Positions 37,355 to 46,869 of a stretch of DNA of 64,000 nucleotides are shown here, one piece after another (within the stretch, counting starts at the first letter, position 1; each line of letters opens with the position of its first letter). A model generated the notes under the pieces. That model had not been told where the DNA came from. It was given only the letters and a program-made list of their open reading frames with translations, and ran no database searches. Source of the DNA: an uncultured Flavobacteriaceae bacterium (GTDB lineage: Bacteria; Bacteroidota; Bacteroidia; Flavobacteriales; Flavobacteriaceae); the NCBI GenBank assembly GCA_947494715.1, contig CANLWG010000010.1, forward strand, positions 1 through 64,000. Reading direction: 5' to 3'. The position numbers and the translations under genes were made by a program.

Positions 37355-39565
37355 ATGCTAAAAAAGTTTCCACATTATACCCAACCCGATAGCAAGGACT
37401 GCGGCCCTACCTGTCTCAAGATCATTGCAAAACACTATGGCAAAACTGTTTCCCTTCCTTACATTCGGGAAGTAAGTGAAACTACACGATCCGGGAGCAG
37501 TCTCTTGGATCTAAGCGATGCTGCAGAGCACTTGGGTTTTAAAAGCCTTGGTGTAAAACTTTCCTATAAAAGTCTTTTGGATGCACCCTTACCCTGTATC
37601 CTACATTGGAACAAAGTTCACTTTATAGTACTGTATGCAGCCGAAAAGAGTAAAAAAAATGGGGATATACTCAAGACTTCCGATCCGGGTTACGGGTTAT
37701 TGAACCACTCCAAAGAAGAATTGTTAAAATCATGGATTGGTAATAACGCCGATGAGAATACCGAAGAAGGTGTAGCATTACTCCTGGAACCTACCCCCAA
37801 GTTTTATGAAAGTGAATATGCTGATGAACAGGTAAAGCCTTTGGGGTTATCATTTTTAACAAGTTACCTGATCAAATACAAAAGATTTATCTGGCAGCTT
37901 GTTATTGGTCTTCTGGCCGGCAGCTTATTGCAGGTCATCTTCCCGTTCTTGACCCAAAGTGTAGTAGATGTAGGAATCAAAAACCAGGATATTAATTTTG
38001 TTTACCTTATTCTATTTGCGCAGTTGGCCCTATTTCTGGGGAGGACAGGGGTGGAAGTAATCAGAAGTTGGATATTGTTACATCTCAGTACACGAATAAA
38101 TATTTCCCTGGTATCCGATTTTTTTATCAAGCTCATGAAACTCCCTATATCCTTTTTTGACTCCAGAATGACAGGCGATATACTTCAGCGTATAAATGAC
38201 CATAGCCGAATTGAGCGCATACTTACGACCTCGTCGTTGAATGTCTTGTTTTCTATGATAAATGTAGTGGTATTCGGCTTGGTCCTAGCCTATTATAGTT
38301 TCTTGATTTTCGGTATATTTTTAATTGGCAGTATCCTATATTTTGGCTGGATCATTATTTTCTTGAAAAAACGTAGGGATTTGGACTATAAGCGGTTTTC
38401 CCAAATAAGCCAGGAACAAAGCAGGGTGATTGAGTTGATTAATGGAATGCAGACCATAAAATTACACAACGCCGAAAAAAAGAAACGCTGGGGATGGGAG
38501 TTTCTACAGGCCCGTCTGTTCAAAATTTCCATTGAAAGCCTCGCCTTGGAACAATACCAAAGTGTGGGTTCCGGCTTTATAAATGAACTGAAGAATATTC
38601 TAATTACCGTACTTTCCGCAAAACTGGTTATTGATGGGGAAATCACTTTAGGGATGATGTTGGCCATTTCGTACATTGTCGGTCAGTTGAATTCCCCTAT
38701 TTCCCAATTGATCAATTTTATTAAAGAAGTTCAGGATGCCAAAATATCATTGGAACGTCTTGGCGAGATACACAATAAAAAAGACGAAGAAAGTGACATC
38801 CTGGATAAAATTACCGATGTGCCGGATAATCTGGATTTTAGTATCAAGGACCTATCCTTCAGGTATCGTGGGTCGGACAAATTTGTTCTTCAAAAGTTAA
38901 ATTTACATATTCCCGCCCATAAAATTACGGCAATCGTAGGGGCCAGTGGTAGTGGAAAAACCACCTTGATGAAATTGCTATTGCGGTTTTATGAACCCTC
39001 ACAAGGCACAATAAAATTTGGCACCTATGATATCAGGAATATATCTCAAAAAGTCTGGAGGGATAAGTGTGGGGTGGTCATGCAAGAGGATTATATCTTT
39101 AATGATACTATAGCCAATAACATTGCCATTGGAGTGGACCATATAGATAAAAAGCGTTTGAAGTATGCGGTTGAAGTAGCAAATATTGAGGAATATATAG
39201 AAGAATTGCCATTATCCTATAATACAAAAATAGGAATGGAAGGCATTGGGTTAAGTACAGGACAAAAGCAAAGATTGCTTATAGCAAGGGCGGTGTATAA
39301 AAATCCGGATTACTTATTTTTCGATGAGGCAACCTCGGCACTTGATGCGAACAACGAAAAGGTAATTATGGAAAAATTGGAACGGTTCTTTAAGAACAAA
39401 ACGGTTATAGTAATCGCACACAGGTTAAGTACGGTAAAAAATGCCCACCAAATTGTGGTATTGGACAATGCCAAGATAGTAGAGATTGGAAATCATCAAG
39501 ATTTGGTAAAGCAACAAGGGGCATACTTCAATTTGGTAAAAAATCAATTGGAATTGGGAAATTAA
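37355..39565 (+). CDS. Peptidase-containing ABC exporter (C39 peptidase, TM domain, ATPase)
   Basis: 736 residues. The N-terminal C39 domain (about 1-135) has DSKDCGPTC with catalytic Cys16, KVHFIVL with His89 and the SDPGYG aspartate Asp110. A six-helix ABC exporter membrane domain (about 165-450) follows, then the ATPase with Walker A GASGSGKTT (about 529), signature LSTGQKQR (about 632) and Walker B YLFFDEATSALD (about 653). Such exporters cut leaders after GG and export the core, matching the three precursors. Follows the GT gene by 38 bp; the adaptor gene begins immediately after its stop. Confidence 0.95.
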   Translation: MLKKFPHYTQPDSKDCGPTCLKIIAKHYGKTVSLPYIREVSETTRSGSSLLDLSDAAEHLGFKSLGVKLSYKSLLDAPLPCILHWNKVHFIVLYAAEKSKKNGDILKTSDPGYGLLNHSKEELLKSWIGNNADENTEEGVALLLEPTPKFYESEYADEQVKPLGLSFLTSYLIKYKRFIWQLVIGLLAGSLLQVIFPFLTQSVVDVGIKNQDINFVYLILFAQLALFLGRTGVEVIRSWILLHLSTRINISLVSDFFIKLMKLPISFFDSRMTGDILQRINDHSRIERILTTSSLNVLFSMINVVVFGLVLAYYSFLIFGIFLIGSILYFGWIIIFLKKRRDLDYKRFSQISQEQSRVIELINGMQTIKLHNAEKKKRWGWEFLQARLFKISIESLALEQYQSVGSGFINELKNILITVLSAKLVIDGEITLGMMLAISYIVGQLNSPISQLINFIKEVQDAKISLERLGEIHNKKDEESDILDKITDVPDNLDFSIKDLSFRYRGSDKFVLQKLNLHIPAHKITAIVGASGSGKTTLMKLLLRFYEPSQGTIKFGTYDIRNISQKVWRDKCGVVMQEDYIFNDTIANNIAIGVDHIDKKRLKYAVEVANIEEYIEELPLSYNTKIGMEGIGLSTGQKQRLLIARAVYKNPDYLFFDEATSALDANNEKVIMEKLERFFKNKTVIVIAHRLSTVKNAHQIVVLDNAKIVEIGNHQDLVKQQGAYFNLVKNQLELGN

Positions 39566-40858
39566 ATGGGAGATACTTTAGACAATATAAAATTACGTAG
39601 CGAAGAAGTTCAGGAGATACTTACCCGGGTCCCTCATTGGATGATACGTTGGGGAAATACCTTGTTCCTATCCCTGTTTATTTTAGTATTGGCCATTTCC
39701 TGGTTTATAAAGTATCCGGATTTAATAGTGTCCCAAGCGATTATTACTACCAAAACCCCTCCCCAAAAGGAATTTGCTATGGTGTCCGCCAAATTTGATT
39801 CAATACATGTGTCTGAATCACAAGAAGTTACAAAGAACACGGTCTTGGCGGTCTTGGAGAATACAGCCAATACAGAAGATGTTCTATATCTACAATCGAT
39901 AATTGATACTATTGAAATATCGGATAAATCCATTGAGTTTCCCTTTGACAACCTTCCCATTCTTTTTTTAGGGGATATCAATCAAAGTTTTGCACTGTTC
40001 GAGAACAGCTATTTTCAATACAAATTGAATAAGCGATTACAGCCTTTTTCCAACGAGGCAATTGCCAATGAGATTTCCCTTACCGAGCTCAGAAAGAGGT
40101 TATCAAGTCTAGAAGATCAATATGCCTTGAGCAGGTCTGAATTGGCTTTTAAGGAAAGTGATTTGGCACGTCATAAAGGCTTGTATGAAAAGGGGGTGAT
40201 TTCCCAACAAGAATATGAAAATAAAAAGTTGGAAGCATTATCCTCAGAGCGAAATACGAAAACCCTTGGTGCTTCAATTTCCCAAATCAGGGAAGCTATT
40301 GGAGGGGCCAGAAAAACGTCAAAAGAAACTGAGATTTCTAGGACCCGAGAAGAAATCCAATTACTGAAGACCACTATTCAAGCTTTTAATCAATTAAAAC
40401 AAGCGATCAAGGATTGGGAAAATACTTTTGTATTCAAGTCGGAAATTAATGGCAAGGTTTCTTTTATGAACTATTGGGACGAAAACCAGTCCGTATTTCA
40501 GGGTGATCTTGTTTTTACTATAATACCTTCCAATGATTTGGACTATGTAGCAAAATTGAAAACACCCTCACAAAATTCTGGCAAAATTGAACCAGGCCAA
40601 TTCGCAAACGTGAAACTGGAAAACTATCCTGAGACCGAATTTGGCATTTTAAAGGGAAGAGTAGAAAGTATTTCCATAACACCGGACAAGGACGGCTTTT
40701 ATCTCGTAGATGTTTCCTTGCCAAAGGAAATGATTACCAGCTATGGTAAAGAAATCGAGTTTAAACAGGAAATGCGAGGGGTTGCCGAGATTATTACCGA
40801 AGATCTAAGGCTTTTGGAAAGGTTTTTTTATCAGTTTAAAGAGGCTTTCGAAAGATAA
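39566..40858 (+). CDS. HlyD-family membrane fusion (periplasmic adaptor) protein
   Basis: 430 residues. One N-terminal membrane helix (about 28-48), a beta domain, a long coiled coil (about 150-290) and a C-terminal beta-barrel part with GQFANVKLENYP. It joins the inner-membrane exporter to an outer-membrane channel; no TolC gene lies nearby, so a shared channel must be used. The ATG directly follows the exporter stop (TAA ATG). Last gene of the peptide island. Confidence 0.92.
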   Translation: MGDTLDNIKLRSEEVQEILTRVPHWMIRWGNTLFLSLFILVLAISWFIKYPDLIVSQAIITTKTPPQKEFAMVSAKFDSIHVSESQEVTKNTVLAVLENTANTEDVLYLQSIIDTIEISDKSIEFPFDNLPILFLGDINQSFALFENSYFQYKLNKRLQPFSNEAIANEISLTELRKRLSSLEDQYALSRSELAFKESDLARHKGLYEKGVISQQEYENKKLEALSSERNTKTLGASISQIREAIGGARKTSKETEISRTREEIQLLKTTIQAFNQLKQAIKDWENTFVFKSEINGKVSFMNYWDENQSVFQGDLVFTIIPSNDLDYVAKLKTPSQNSGKIEPGQFANVKLENYPETEFGILKGRVESISITPDKDGFYLVDVSLPKEMITSYGKEIEFKQEMRGVAEIITEDLRLLERFFYQFKEAFER

Positions 40859-41025
40859 TCCATTTTCAAATTCTACTTGTAATCTCAATATTTTATTCAA
40901 AAGAATTAAAGAGTCATAAGCATTTGTAAAAGGCTTTCTGAATTAGGTGTATGCTTTTTTTGTTTCTTTCGCCGTCTTCTCGCATCTTTGTATGCTGACC
41001 ACTTTAGACCTGAACAATAAATAAA

Positions 41026-44000
41026 ATGAAGAATTTGATTTTCGGTAATCCCACACCTTTTGGGATTGTACTCCTAATACTCCTTGCCTCTTGCGGACAA
41101 AAGGACACTCCCTCTACCCTTTTTTCAAAGATTGAACCCGAACAATCCGGACTTCATTTTAACAATCAACTTGTTGAGAACGATTCCATAAATATTATGG
41201 ATAATGAGTTCGTATATAACGGTGCCGGGGTGGCTTTGGGTGATTTAAATGGTGATGGATTGGACGATATTTTTTTTGCCGGAAACCAAGTGGACAACAA
41301 ACTGTTCTTAAATAAAGGGAATTTAAAATTTGAGGACATTTCCCAAAAGGCCCAAATAGGAAAACCGGATTCGCTTTTCTGGTCCTCTGGGGTTTCTATT
41401 GTTGACGTGAATGCCGATGGCAAAAAGGATATCTATGTTTGTAATACCTTTTACAAAGATTCGTTGCGTCGAAAAAATCTACTCTATATCCATCAAGGGA
41501 TTAATGATGCAGGCATTCCTGAATTTAAGGAAATGGGTGAAGCGTATGGTATTGCGGATTATACCTATTCATCCCACTCACAGTTTTTTGATTATGACAA
41601 TGACGGGGATTTGGATTTGTTTATTGGCGTAAATCGAATTGAAGGTATTGACCCCACTGAATTTCGTCCGTTGGAAGACGATGGTACATCAATGAGCAGG
41701 GACAAACTTTACGAAAACCAATGGAACGATAGCCTACAACATCCATATTTTGTGGATGTCTCCGAAAAAGCAGGCATCCGTTACCATGGTTATAGTCACA
41801 GTACCTTAATCAATGATTTCAATGAAGATGGCTGGTTGGACATTTATGTTGCCAATGATTTTTTGAGCAATGACCTGATGTATATAAATAATCAGGATGG
41901 TACATTTACCAACCGTGCCGGTGAAGTATTTCAACATTTTAGCCTTTCCTCTATGGGCAGCGATCTGGCGGATATTGATAATGATGGGCGCATGGACATC
42001 TATACCACGGAAATGCAACCCTATTATAATAAACGTAAAAAATTGTTTCAAGGCCCCAGTAGTTATCAAAAGGAAATCTTTACAAAAAAATATGGATATG
42101 AAAACCAATATGCACGAAATACGATGCAATTGAATTTGGGTATCAATCCAGAAACCGGGAATCCCATTTTTGGGGATATGGGGATGTATGCCGGAGTACA
42201 GGAAACGGATTGGAGTTGGGCTCCTCTTTTTGCCGATTTGGATAATGATGGCTGGCAAGACCTATTTATCACTAATGGTTTCCCTAAGGATGTAACGGAT
42301 CGAGATTTCGGGGATTTTAGGATAACGGCCAGTCGTTTGGTGAGCAAGGAAACCCTGATTGCTGCCATTCCTGAGATAAAAATTCCAAATTTTGTTTTTA
42401 AAAATCAGGGGGATTTAGGTTTCAAGGATGTAACCCAAGAATGGGGCTTAAACTTTGGTACATATTCCAGCGGAGCTGCTTATGGAGATTTGGACAACGA
42501 CGGTGATCTGGATTTGGTCATCAATAATATTAATGAACCCGTCCTACTGTTGAGAAATAATTTGGACCAGATAGCTTCCAACAACAATTACCTCCGTTTA
42601 CAGTTAATCGGGAAAGACGAAAACCCGGCAGCTATTGGTGCGGTTGTGGAGCTTCATACAAAAGGTATGATTCAAAAGAAGTCAGTGCTATCGGGACGTG
42701 GTTATCTTTCACAACCGGAAAATATATTGCATTTTGGGTTAGGAAATGCTTCGGTCGCCGATAGTATAATCATTCATTGGCCTGGAGAAGGTAAGCAGAA
42801 GTTAACAAATGTAAATATAGATACGATACTACAAATAACATATAATACTTCGGCTTTGCAAGTAGATCATGTGAGCGACAAAATAGGAAAAATTGATTTT
42901 CAAGAAGTCTCCAAAAACTATAATCTTCATCATCTGAGTGAGGACCATGATTTCATTGATTTCAATTTTCAGCGGACCCTTCCCCATAAGTTTTCACAAT
43001 ATGGGCCTTCATTGGCCATCGGTGATGTTAACAACGATGGTTTGGAAGATATGTTTGTAGCCGCAAGTAGAAAATTTAAGGAGAAGTGGTTTATACAACA
43101 GAAAGACGGTACGTTCAAACAAAGCGAAGTGGCCTATAAGAAAGACGTTGAATTACAGGAGGAGGATGCTGGGACGTTACTTTTTGATGCCGATACCGAT
43201 GGTGACCTGGATTTATACATTGCCAGAGGATGCGGACAATATCCGGAAGGGCATGAGTTTTATAAAGATATACTTTTGATCAACGATGGAAAAGGTAACT
43301 TTGCGGAAAGCGAGGAATCGCTCCCGAACATTACTGCAAATTCCTCTGCTGTAAAAGCCACGGACTACGACCGGGATGGTGATTTAGACCTATTTGTGGG
43401 GAGTAGGGTTTTGCCTTTTTCCTATCCTATGGCAGATCGTTCTTATATTCTGCGAAATGAGAGTACAAAAGGCAATCCTAAATTTGTTGATGCAACCAAG
43501 GATGTTTTCCCCGAAACCAGTCCGGGATTGATAAGTGATGCCCTTTGGACCGATTTTAATGGTGATTTCTGGCCGGATCTGATTTTAGCCGGGGAATGGA
43601 TGCCTCTTCGTTTTTTTCGCAATGAAAACGGAAAATTGATAGAAGTCACAAAAGATACCGGTATCGGTGACAATATGGGATGGTGGAACAGCCTCGCAGC
43701 AGCCGACCTCGACAATGATGGCGATATTGATTACATCGCTGGAAACTCGGGGAAAAATATATATTTTAAGGGCAGTGCGGACGAGCCAGTTCGGGTTTAT
43801 GCCAAAGATTTAGACGGGAATGGTACCATAGATCCCCTAATTTCCTATTACTTAAGGGATAGCATAGGTACAAGAAAAGAGTATTTATACCATCCTTGGC
43901 AAGACGTAACCAAGCAATTCGTGGGTATCCGTAAAAAGTTCAATTCATTCGGGGCGTTCGGGGAATCTACCCTTCCTGAAATGTTTTCGGATGGGCTTTT

Positions 44001-44607
44001 GGATAATGCCACAGTTTTATCCTTTAACTATATGCAATCCTCTTGGATAGAAAATCTAGGAAATGGGAAATTTGAAATTCATGCGCTTCCAACGGCCGCC
44101 CAATTGGCACCTATCTACGGAATAGTACCAAAACATTTGGACGATGATAACTTTATAGATCTATTGTTGGTAGGTAACGATTATGGTATGGAGGTACAAC
44201 AAGGTCCTGCTGATGCTCTTATTGGTTTGGCCCTTAGAAATACCGGAGAAGGAGACTTTATACCTATTTCGTTGAAGAAAAGCCATTTCCTTGTACCCGG
44301 TGATGGAAAAAGCCTGGTTACGCTGAATATTGCGGATGAAAAAATGCTTGTGGTGGCATCACAAAACAATGATTCCCTACGGGTTTTTGAGCCCCGGCAA
44401 AAGTTGTTCAAGGAGTTGATAAAATTAAACCCCACCGAGGTAAAATCTCAAATCAAGTTCAGGGATGGTTCTCAAAATGTTCAGGAATTCTATTGGGGCA
44501 GCTCTTTCCAATCACAGTCAAGCAGAACCTTGATTATCAATACTGACGCTGTAGAAGTCCGCATTTTTGATTATCTAGGAAATGAAACACGTAAAATTGA
44601 TTTTTAA
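41026..44607 (+). CDS. FG-GAP/VCBS repeat lipoprotein with ASPIC/UnbV domain (CRTAC1-like)
   Basis: 1193 residues. A lipoprotein signal (lipobox LLASC, about residue 24) leads into a beta-propeller full of DxDxDG calcium-binding loops (for example DLNGDGLDDI, DYDNDGDLDL, DLDNDGDLDL). An ASPIC/UnbV domain (about 520-610, NNYLRLQLIGK and VLSGRGYLSQ) follows, then a second propeller of the same kind to the end. Such proteins often lie beside SusC/SusD pairs and probably bind or process glycans or proteins at the surface. A near-consensus promoter (TTTG, 20 bp, CATCTTTG at 40983) lies upstream. Confidence 0.88.
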   Translation: MKNLIFGNPTPFGIVLLILLASCGQKDTPSTLFSKIEPEQSGLHFNNQLVENDSINIMDNEFVYNGAGVALGDLNGDGLDDIFFAGNQVDNKLFLNKGNLKFEDISQKAQIGKPDSLFWSSGVSIVDVNADGKKDIYVCNTFYKDSLRRKNLLYIHQGINDAGIPEFKEMGEAYGIADYTYSSHSQFFDYDNDGDLDLFIGVNRIEGIDPTEFRPLEDDGTSMSRDKLYENQWNDSLQHPYFVDVSEKAGIRYHGYSHSTLINDFNEDGWLDIYVANDFLSNDLMYINNQDGTFTNRAGEVFQHFSLSSMGSDLADIDNDGRMDIYTTEMQPYYNKRKKLFQGPSSYQKEIFTKKYGYENQYARNTMQLNLGINPETGNPIFGDMGMYAGVQETDWSWAPLFADLDNDGWQDLFITNGFPKDVTDRDFGDFRITASRLVSKETLIAAIPEIKIPNFVFKNQGDLGFKDVTQEWGLNFGTYSSGAAYGDLDNDGDLDLVINNINEPVLLLRNNLDQIASNNNYLRLQLIGKDENPAAIGAVVELHTKGMIQKKSVLSGRGYLSQPENILHFGLGNASVADSIIIHWPGEGKQKLTNVNIDTILQITYNTSALQVDHVSDKIGKIDFQEVSKNYNLHHLSEDHDFIDFNFQRTLPHKFSQYGPSLAIGDVNNDGLEDMFVAASRKFKEKWFIQQKDGTFKQSEVAYKKDVELQEEDAGTLLFDADTDGDLDLYIARGCGQYPEGHEFYKDILLINDGKGNFAESEESLPNITANSSAVKATDYDRDGDLDLFVGSRVLPFSYPMADRSYILRNESTKGNPKFVDATKDVFPETSPGLISDALWTDFNGDFWPDLILAGEWMPLRFFRNENGKLIEVTKDTGIGDNMGWWNSLAAADLDNDGDIDYIAGNSGKNIYFKGSADEPVRVYAKDLDGNGTIDPLISYYLRDSIGTRKEYLYHPWQDVTKQFVGIRKKFNSFGAFGESTLPEMFSDGLLDNATVLSFNYMQSSWIENLGNGKFEIHALPTAAQLAPIYGIVPKHLDDDNFIDLLLVGNDYGMEVQQGPADALIGLALRNTGEGDFIPISLKKSHFLVPGDGKSLVTLNIADEKMLVVASQNNDSLRVFEPRQKLFKELIKLNPTEVKSQIKFRDGSQNVQEFYWGSSFQSQSSRTLIINTDAVEVRIFDYLGNETRKIDF

Positions 44608-44617
44608 GAGTTTCTCC

Positions 44618-46126
44618 TCAATATTCATTTTCATGCTTATAATCCCCATACCGATACTTAACCGTTCGTTTTAGAGGAATATTCATCCCTCCTGTTTGCT
44701 CTTGCCAATCATAAATAGCCGAGGACATTGACTTTACAATTTCTTGCTTGTCCGGGTCGGCTATAAGATTGTACATTTCATCTGGATCGTTTTCCAAATC
44801 GTAGAGTTCGTTTCTGTCCCATATCCCTTGATATTTGATGTACTTATATTTATCGGTGCGCATCCCAAATACCGTTGGGGTCATCGGAAAATCGTATTCC
44901 CAATAGTATTCGTAAAAAACCTCCTTACGTGCGGGTGCATCCGTATCCCCTGTTAAAATGGGAACAAAGGAAACCCCCGGCATATAGTCTGGTTTTTTTA
45001 CTCCCGCAACATCAAAAATTGTCGGTGCCACATCAATATTTTGTACCATTTGCTTTGGAGTTTTACCTCCTTGGAACAATTCCGGGCAACGTACCAACAA
45101 TGGAACTTTGACAGATTCTTCGTAGAAATGACGTTTATCGATCAAACCATGCTCGCCCCAGCTAAAACCGTTATCACCCATATAGATTACCAAGGTAGAC
45201 TCATCTAGACCTTCCTTTTTCAAGTAGTCCATAACGGCACCAACGCTTTCGTCAACTCCCAAAAGCGTTTCACAATAATCTACAACCATTTCATGTAAAT
45301 CCCGGTTGTCATGATACATATAATCCACCCCATGCCAGCTTATGCGTTGGTCTGCCACCCATTGTGGCCATTTTAAGTCTCTATATTCTCCTGTCTTGGT
45401 CTGGTCATAGGTTTTTGGCAAAGTAATTTTCCTCCCTTTGTACCTCCCCTTATGGCGTCTGGCCGGTTGAAAACCGGCATGTACCGCTTTATGGGATAGA
45501 TATAGAAAAAACGGTTTCTTTTCATCCCGTTTGTCCAACCAATCCAGGGCATGTTCTGTCAACAAGTCGGTTATATAGGTTGAGTCCTTATAAGCTACTC
45601 GATTTCCATTAATATTCAAAGTAGGGTTATAGTATACCCCCTGTCCCGGAAAGCTCTCCCAATGTGAAAAGCCAGGTTGCGGTTCATCACCATGATCTCC
45701 CATATGCCACTTTCCGAAAAATCCTGTCTGATAACCCGCTTTCTGTAAATATTGTGGGAAATAGGTAAGGTTTCCCGGATCTGGTGCCTGGTTGTCAACA
45801 ATGGTATGGGTATGCGAAAACTGTCCTGTTAGAATAGAGGCTCTACTAGGAGAGCACAATGATGTGGTTACAAAGGCATTGGGCAAATAGGCGCCCTCAT
45901 CGGCCAATTTGTCCATGTTGGGTGTTTCCAACCAAGATACTTTCCCTGTAAAGCCCATATAATCATATCTATGGTCATCAGTGAGAATAAAAATTACGTT
46001 ACGAGGTTTCTTTTTGACCGGTTCTTCGGGATTGCCATTGGCAAAGGAACTTGAATTACAAAGCATAAAGACCAAGGCAAGGCCGCAAAAAAGAATTGTT
46101 TTTTTCATATGTTCAAATTTATTCAT
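44618..46126 (-). CDS. Cys-type (formylglycine) sulfatase, S1 family
   Basis: 502 residues from the ATG at 46126 (46108 also possible); an ATG at 46174 would overlap the esterase gene. A signal peptide ends near SSSFA. Sulfatase motifs: FILTDDHR (metal-binding Asp pair, about 50-51) and SLCSPSRAS with the Cys91 that becomes formylglycine. YMGDNGFSWGEH lies in the second half. It removes sulfate esters, probably from a marine polysaccharide, in the periplasm. The maturase is not in the window. It ends 11 bp from the convergent UnbV gene. Confidence 0.92.
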   Translation of the reverse strand: MNKFEHMKKTILFCGLALVFMLCNSSSFANGNPEEPVKKKPRNVIFILTDDHRYDYMGFTGKVSWLETPNMDKLADEGAYLPNAFVTTSLCSPSRASILTGQFSHTHTIVDNQAPDPGNLTYFPQYLQKAGYQTGFFGKWHMGDHGDEPQPGFSHWESFPGQGVYYNPTLNINGNRVAYKDSTYITDLLTEHALDWLDKRDEKKPFFLYLSHKAVHAGFQPARRHKGRYKGRKITLPKTYDQTKTGEYRDLKWPQWVADQRISWHGVDYMYHDNRDLHEMVVDYCETLLGVDESVGAVMDYLKKEGLDESTLVIYMGDNGFSWGEHGLIDKRHFYEESVKVPLLVRCPELFQGGKTPKQMVQNIDVAPTIFDVAGVKKPDYMPGVSFVPILTGDTDAPARKEVFYEYYWEYDFPMTPTVFGMRTDKYKYIKYQGIWDRNELYDLENDPDEMYNLIADPDKQEIVKSMSSAIYDWQEQTGGMNIPLKRTVKYRYGDYKHENEY

Positions 46127-46130
46127 TTCA

Positions 46131-46850
46131 TTATTTCTTTCGTTTTTGTTCCATAAACCAATCGTATAACTCATCCGTATTGTACGCCTGAATCCACGAA
46201 TTATGGCCTACTCCTGGATAGCGGGTAAAGCGGACGTCATATCCCATTTTCTTCAAAGCATTGACCATATCTTCTGATTCGGATATAGGGATGGATTTAT
46301 CTTCCTCACCATGAAAAACCCATATGGGCATTTTCTTATCTATCCACGCGGCATAGGGTACAGGGGTCATACCGCATACTACGGCCATGGCAGCGAATTT
46401 TTCAGGGTATTGTACCGCCATTTCCCAAGCTGCTCCACCACCGCGACTCAATCCGGTTAAATAGATTCTCCTCCTATCCACACGGTTGTTGAGTACTATG
46501 GAATCCAACAATTGATTTACGGCTCGGACATTCCACCATTTTCTTTTATACGGATTCTGAGGTGCCAATATCAAAAACGGAAACTGCTTTCCTTCCACAA
46601 TAAGTTTGGGAGGACCATTTCTTTTTATGGACTGTAAACTATCACCGGACTCTCCTCCTCCATGAAGGAACAACAATAAGGGAAACTCCTTTTCGAGATT
46701 CGACTCATATCCTTGAGGGTAATAGAGATAATAGCTTAATTTCTCCTTGGTGACCGTCTCCTGTTCCGCATCTATAAGCAGCGACTTGGACTGGGCCCCA
46801 CAACTCTGAAGACACAACAGGCAGAAAATTAGATAAATACTTTTCTTCAA
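46131..46850 (-). CDS. Alpha/beta-hydrolase esterase lipoprotein (PHB-depolymerase/dienelactone-hydrolase-like)
   Basis: 239 residues. Lipobox LQSC (Cys17), then an alpha/beta-hydrolase with an oxyanion segment FLHGGGESGD, nucleophile Ser135 in GLSRGG, Asp184 in GEEDKS and His216 in GVGHNSW, a complete triad. Relatives remove acetyl or feruloyl groups from glycans or act as general esterases. It is 4 bp from the sulfatase start and 20 bp after the FG-GAP gene, so the three are cotranscribed. Likely a side-chain-cleaving partner of the sulfatase. Confidence 0.88.
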   Translation of the reverse strand: MKKSIYLIFCLLCLQSCGAQSKSLLIDAEQETVTKEKLSYYLYYPQGYESNLEKEFPLLLFLHGGGESGDSLQSIKRNGPPKLIVEGKQFPFLILAPQNPYKRKWWNVRAVNQLLDSIVLNNRVDRRRIYLTGLSRGGGAAWEMAVQYPEKFAAMAVVCGMTPVPYAAWIDKKMPIWVFHGEEDKSIPISESEDMVNALKKMGYDVRFTRYPGVGHNSWIQAYNTDELYDWFMEQKRKK

Positions 46851-46869
46851 AATGATTTCTTCCTCAGGT

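Noticed and set aside
33661-40858. Lanthipeptide, sactipeptide or lasso-peptide cluster
   Set aside because: No LanB/LanC/LanM, radical SAM, asparagine-synthetase-like or McjB-type enzyme is encoded here; only a glycosyltransferase and an exporter system.
40918-40962. AAGCAT/ATGCTT with T run as terminator of the exporter operon
   Set aside because: Only a 6-bp stem with a long loop; too weak to call.
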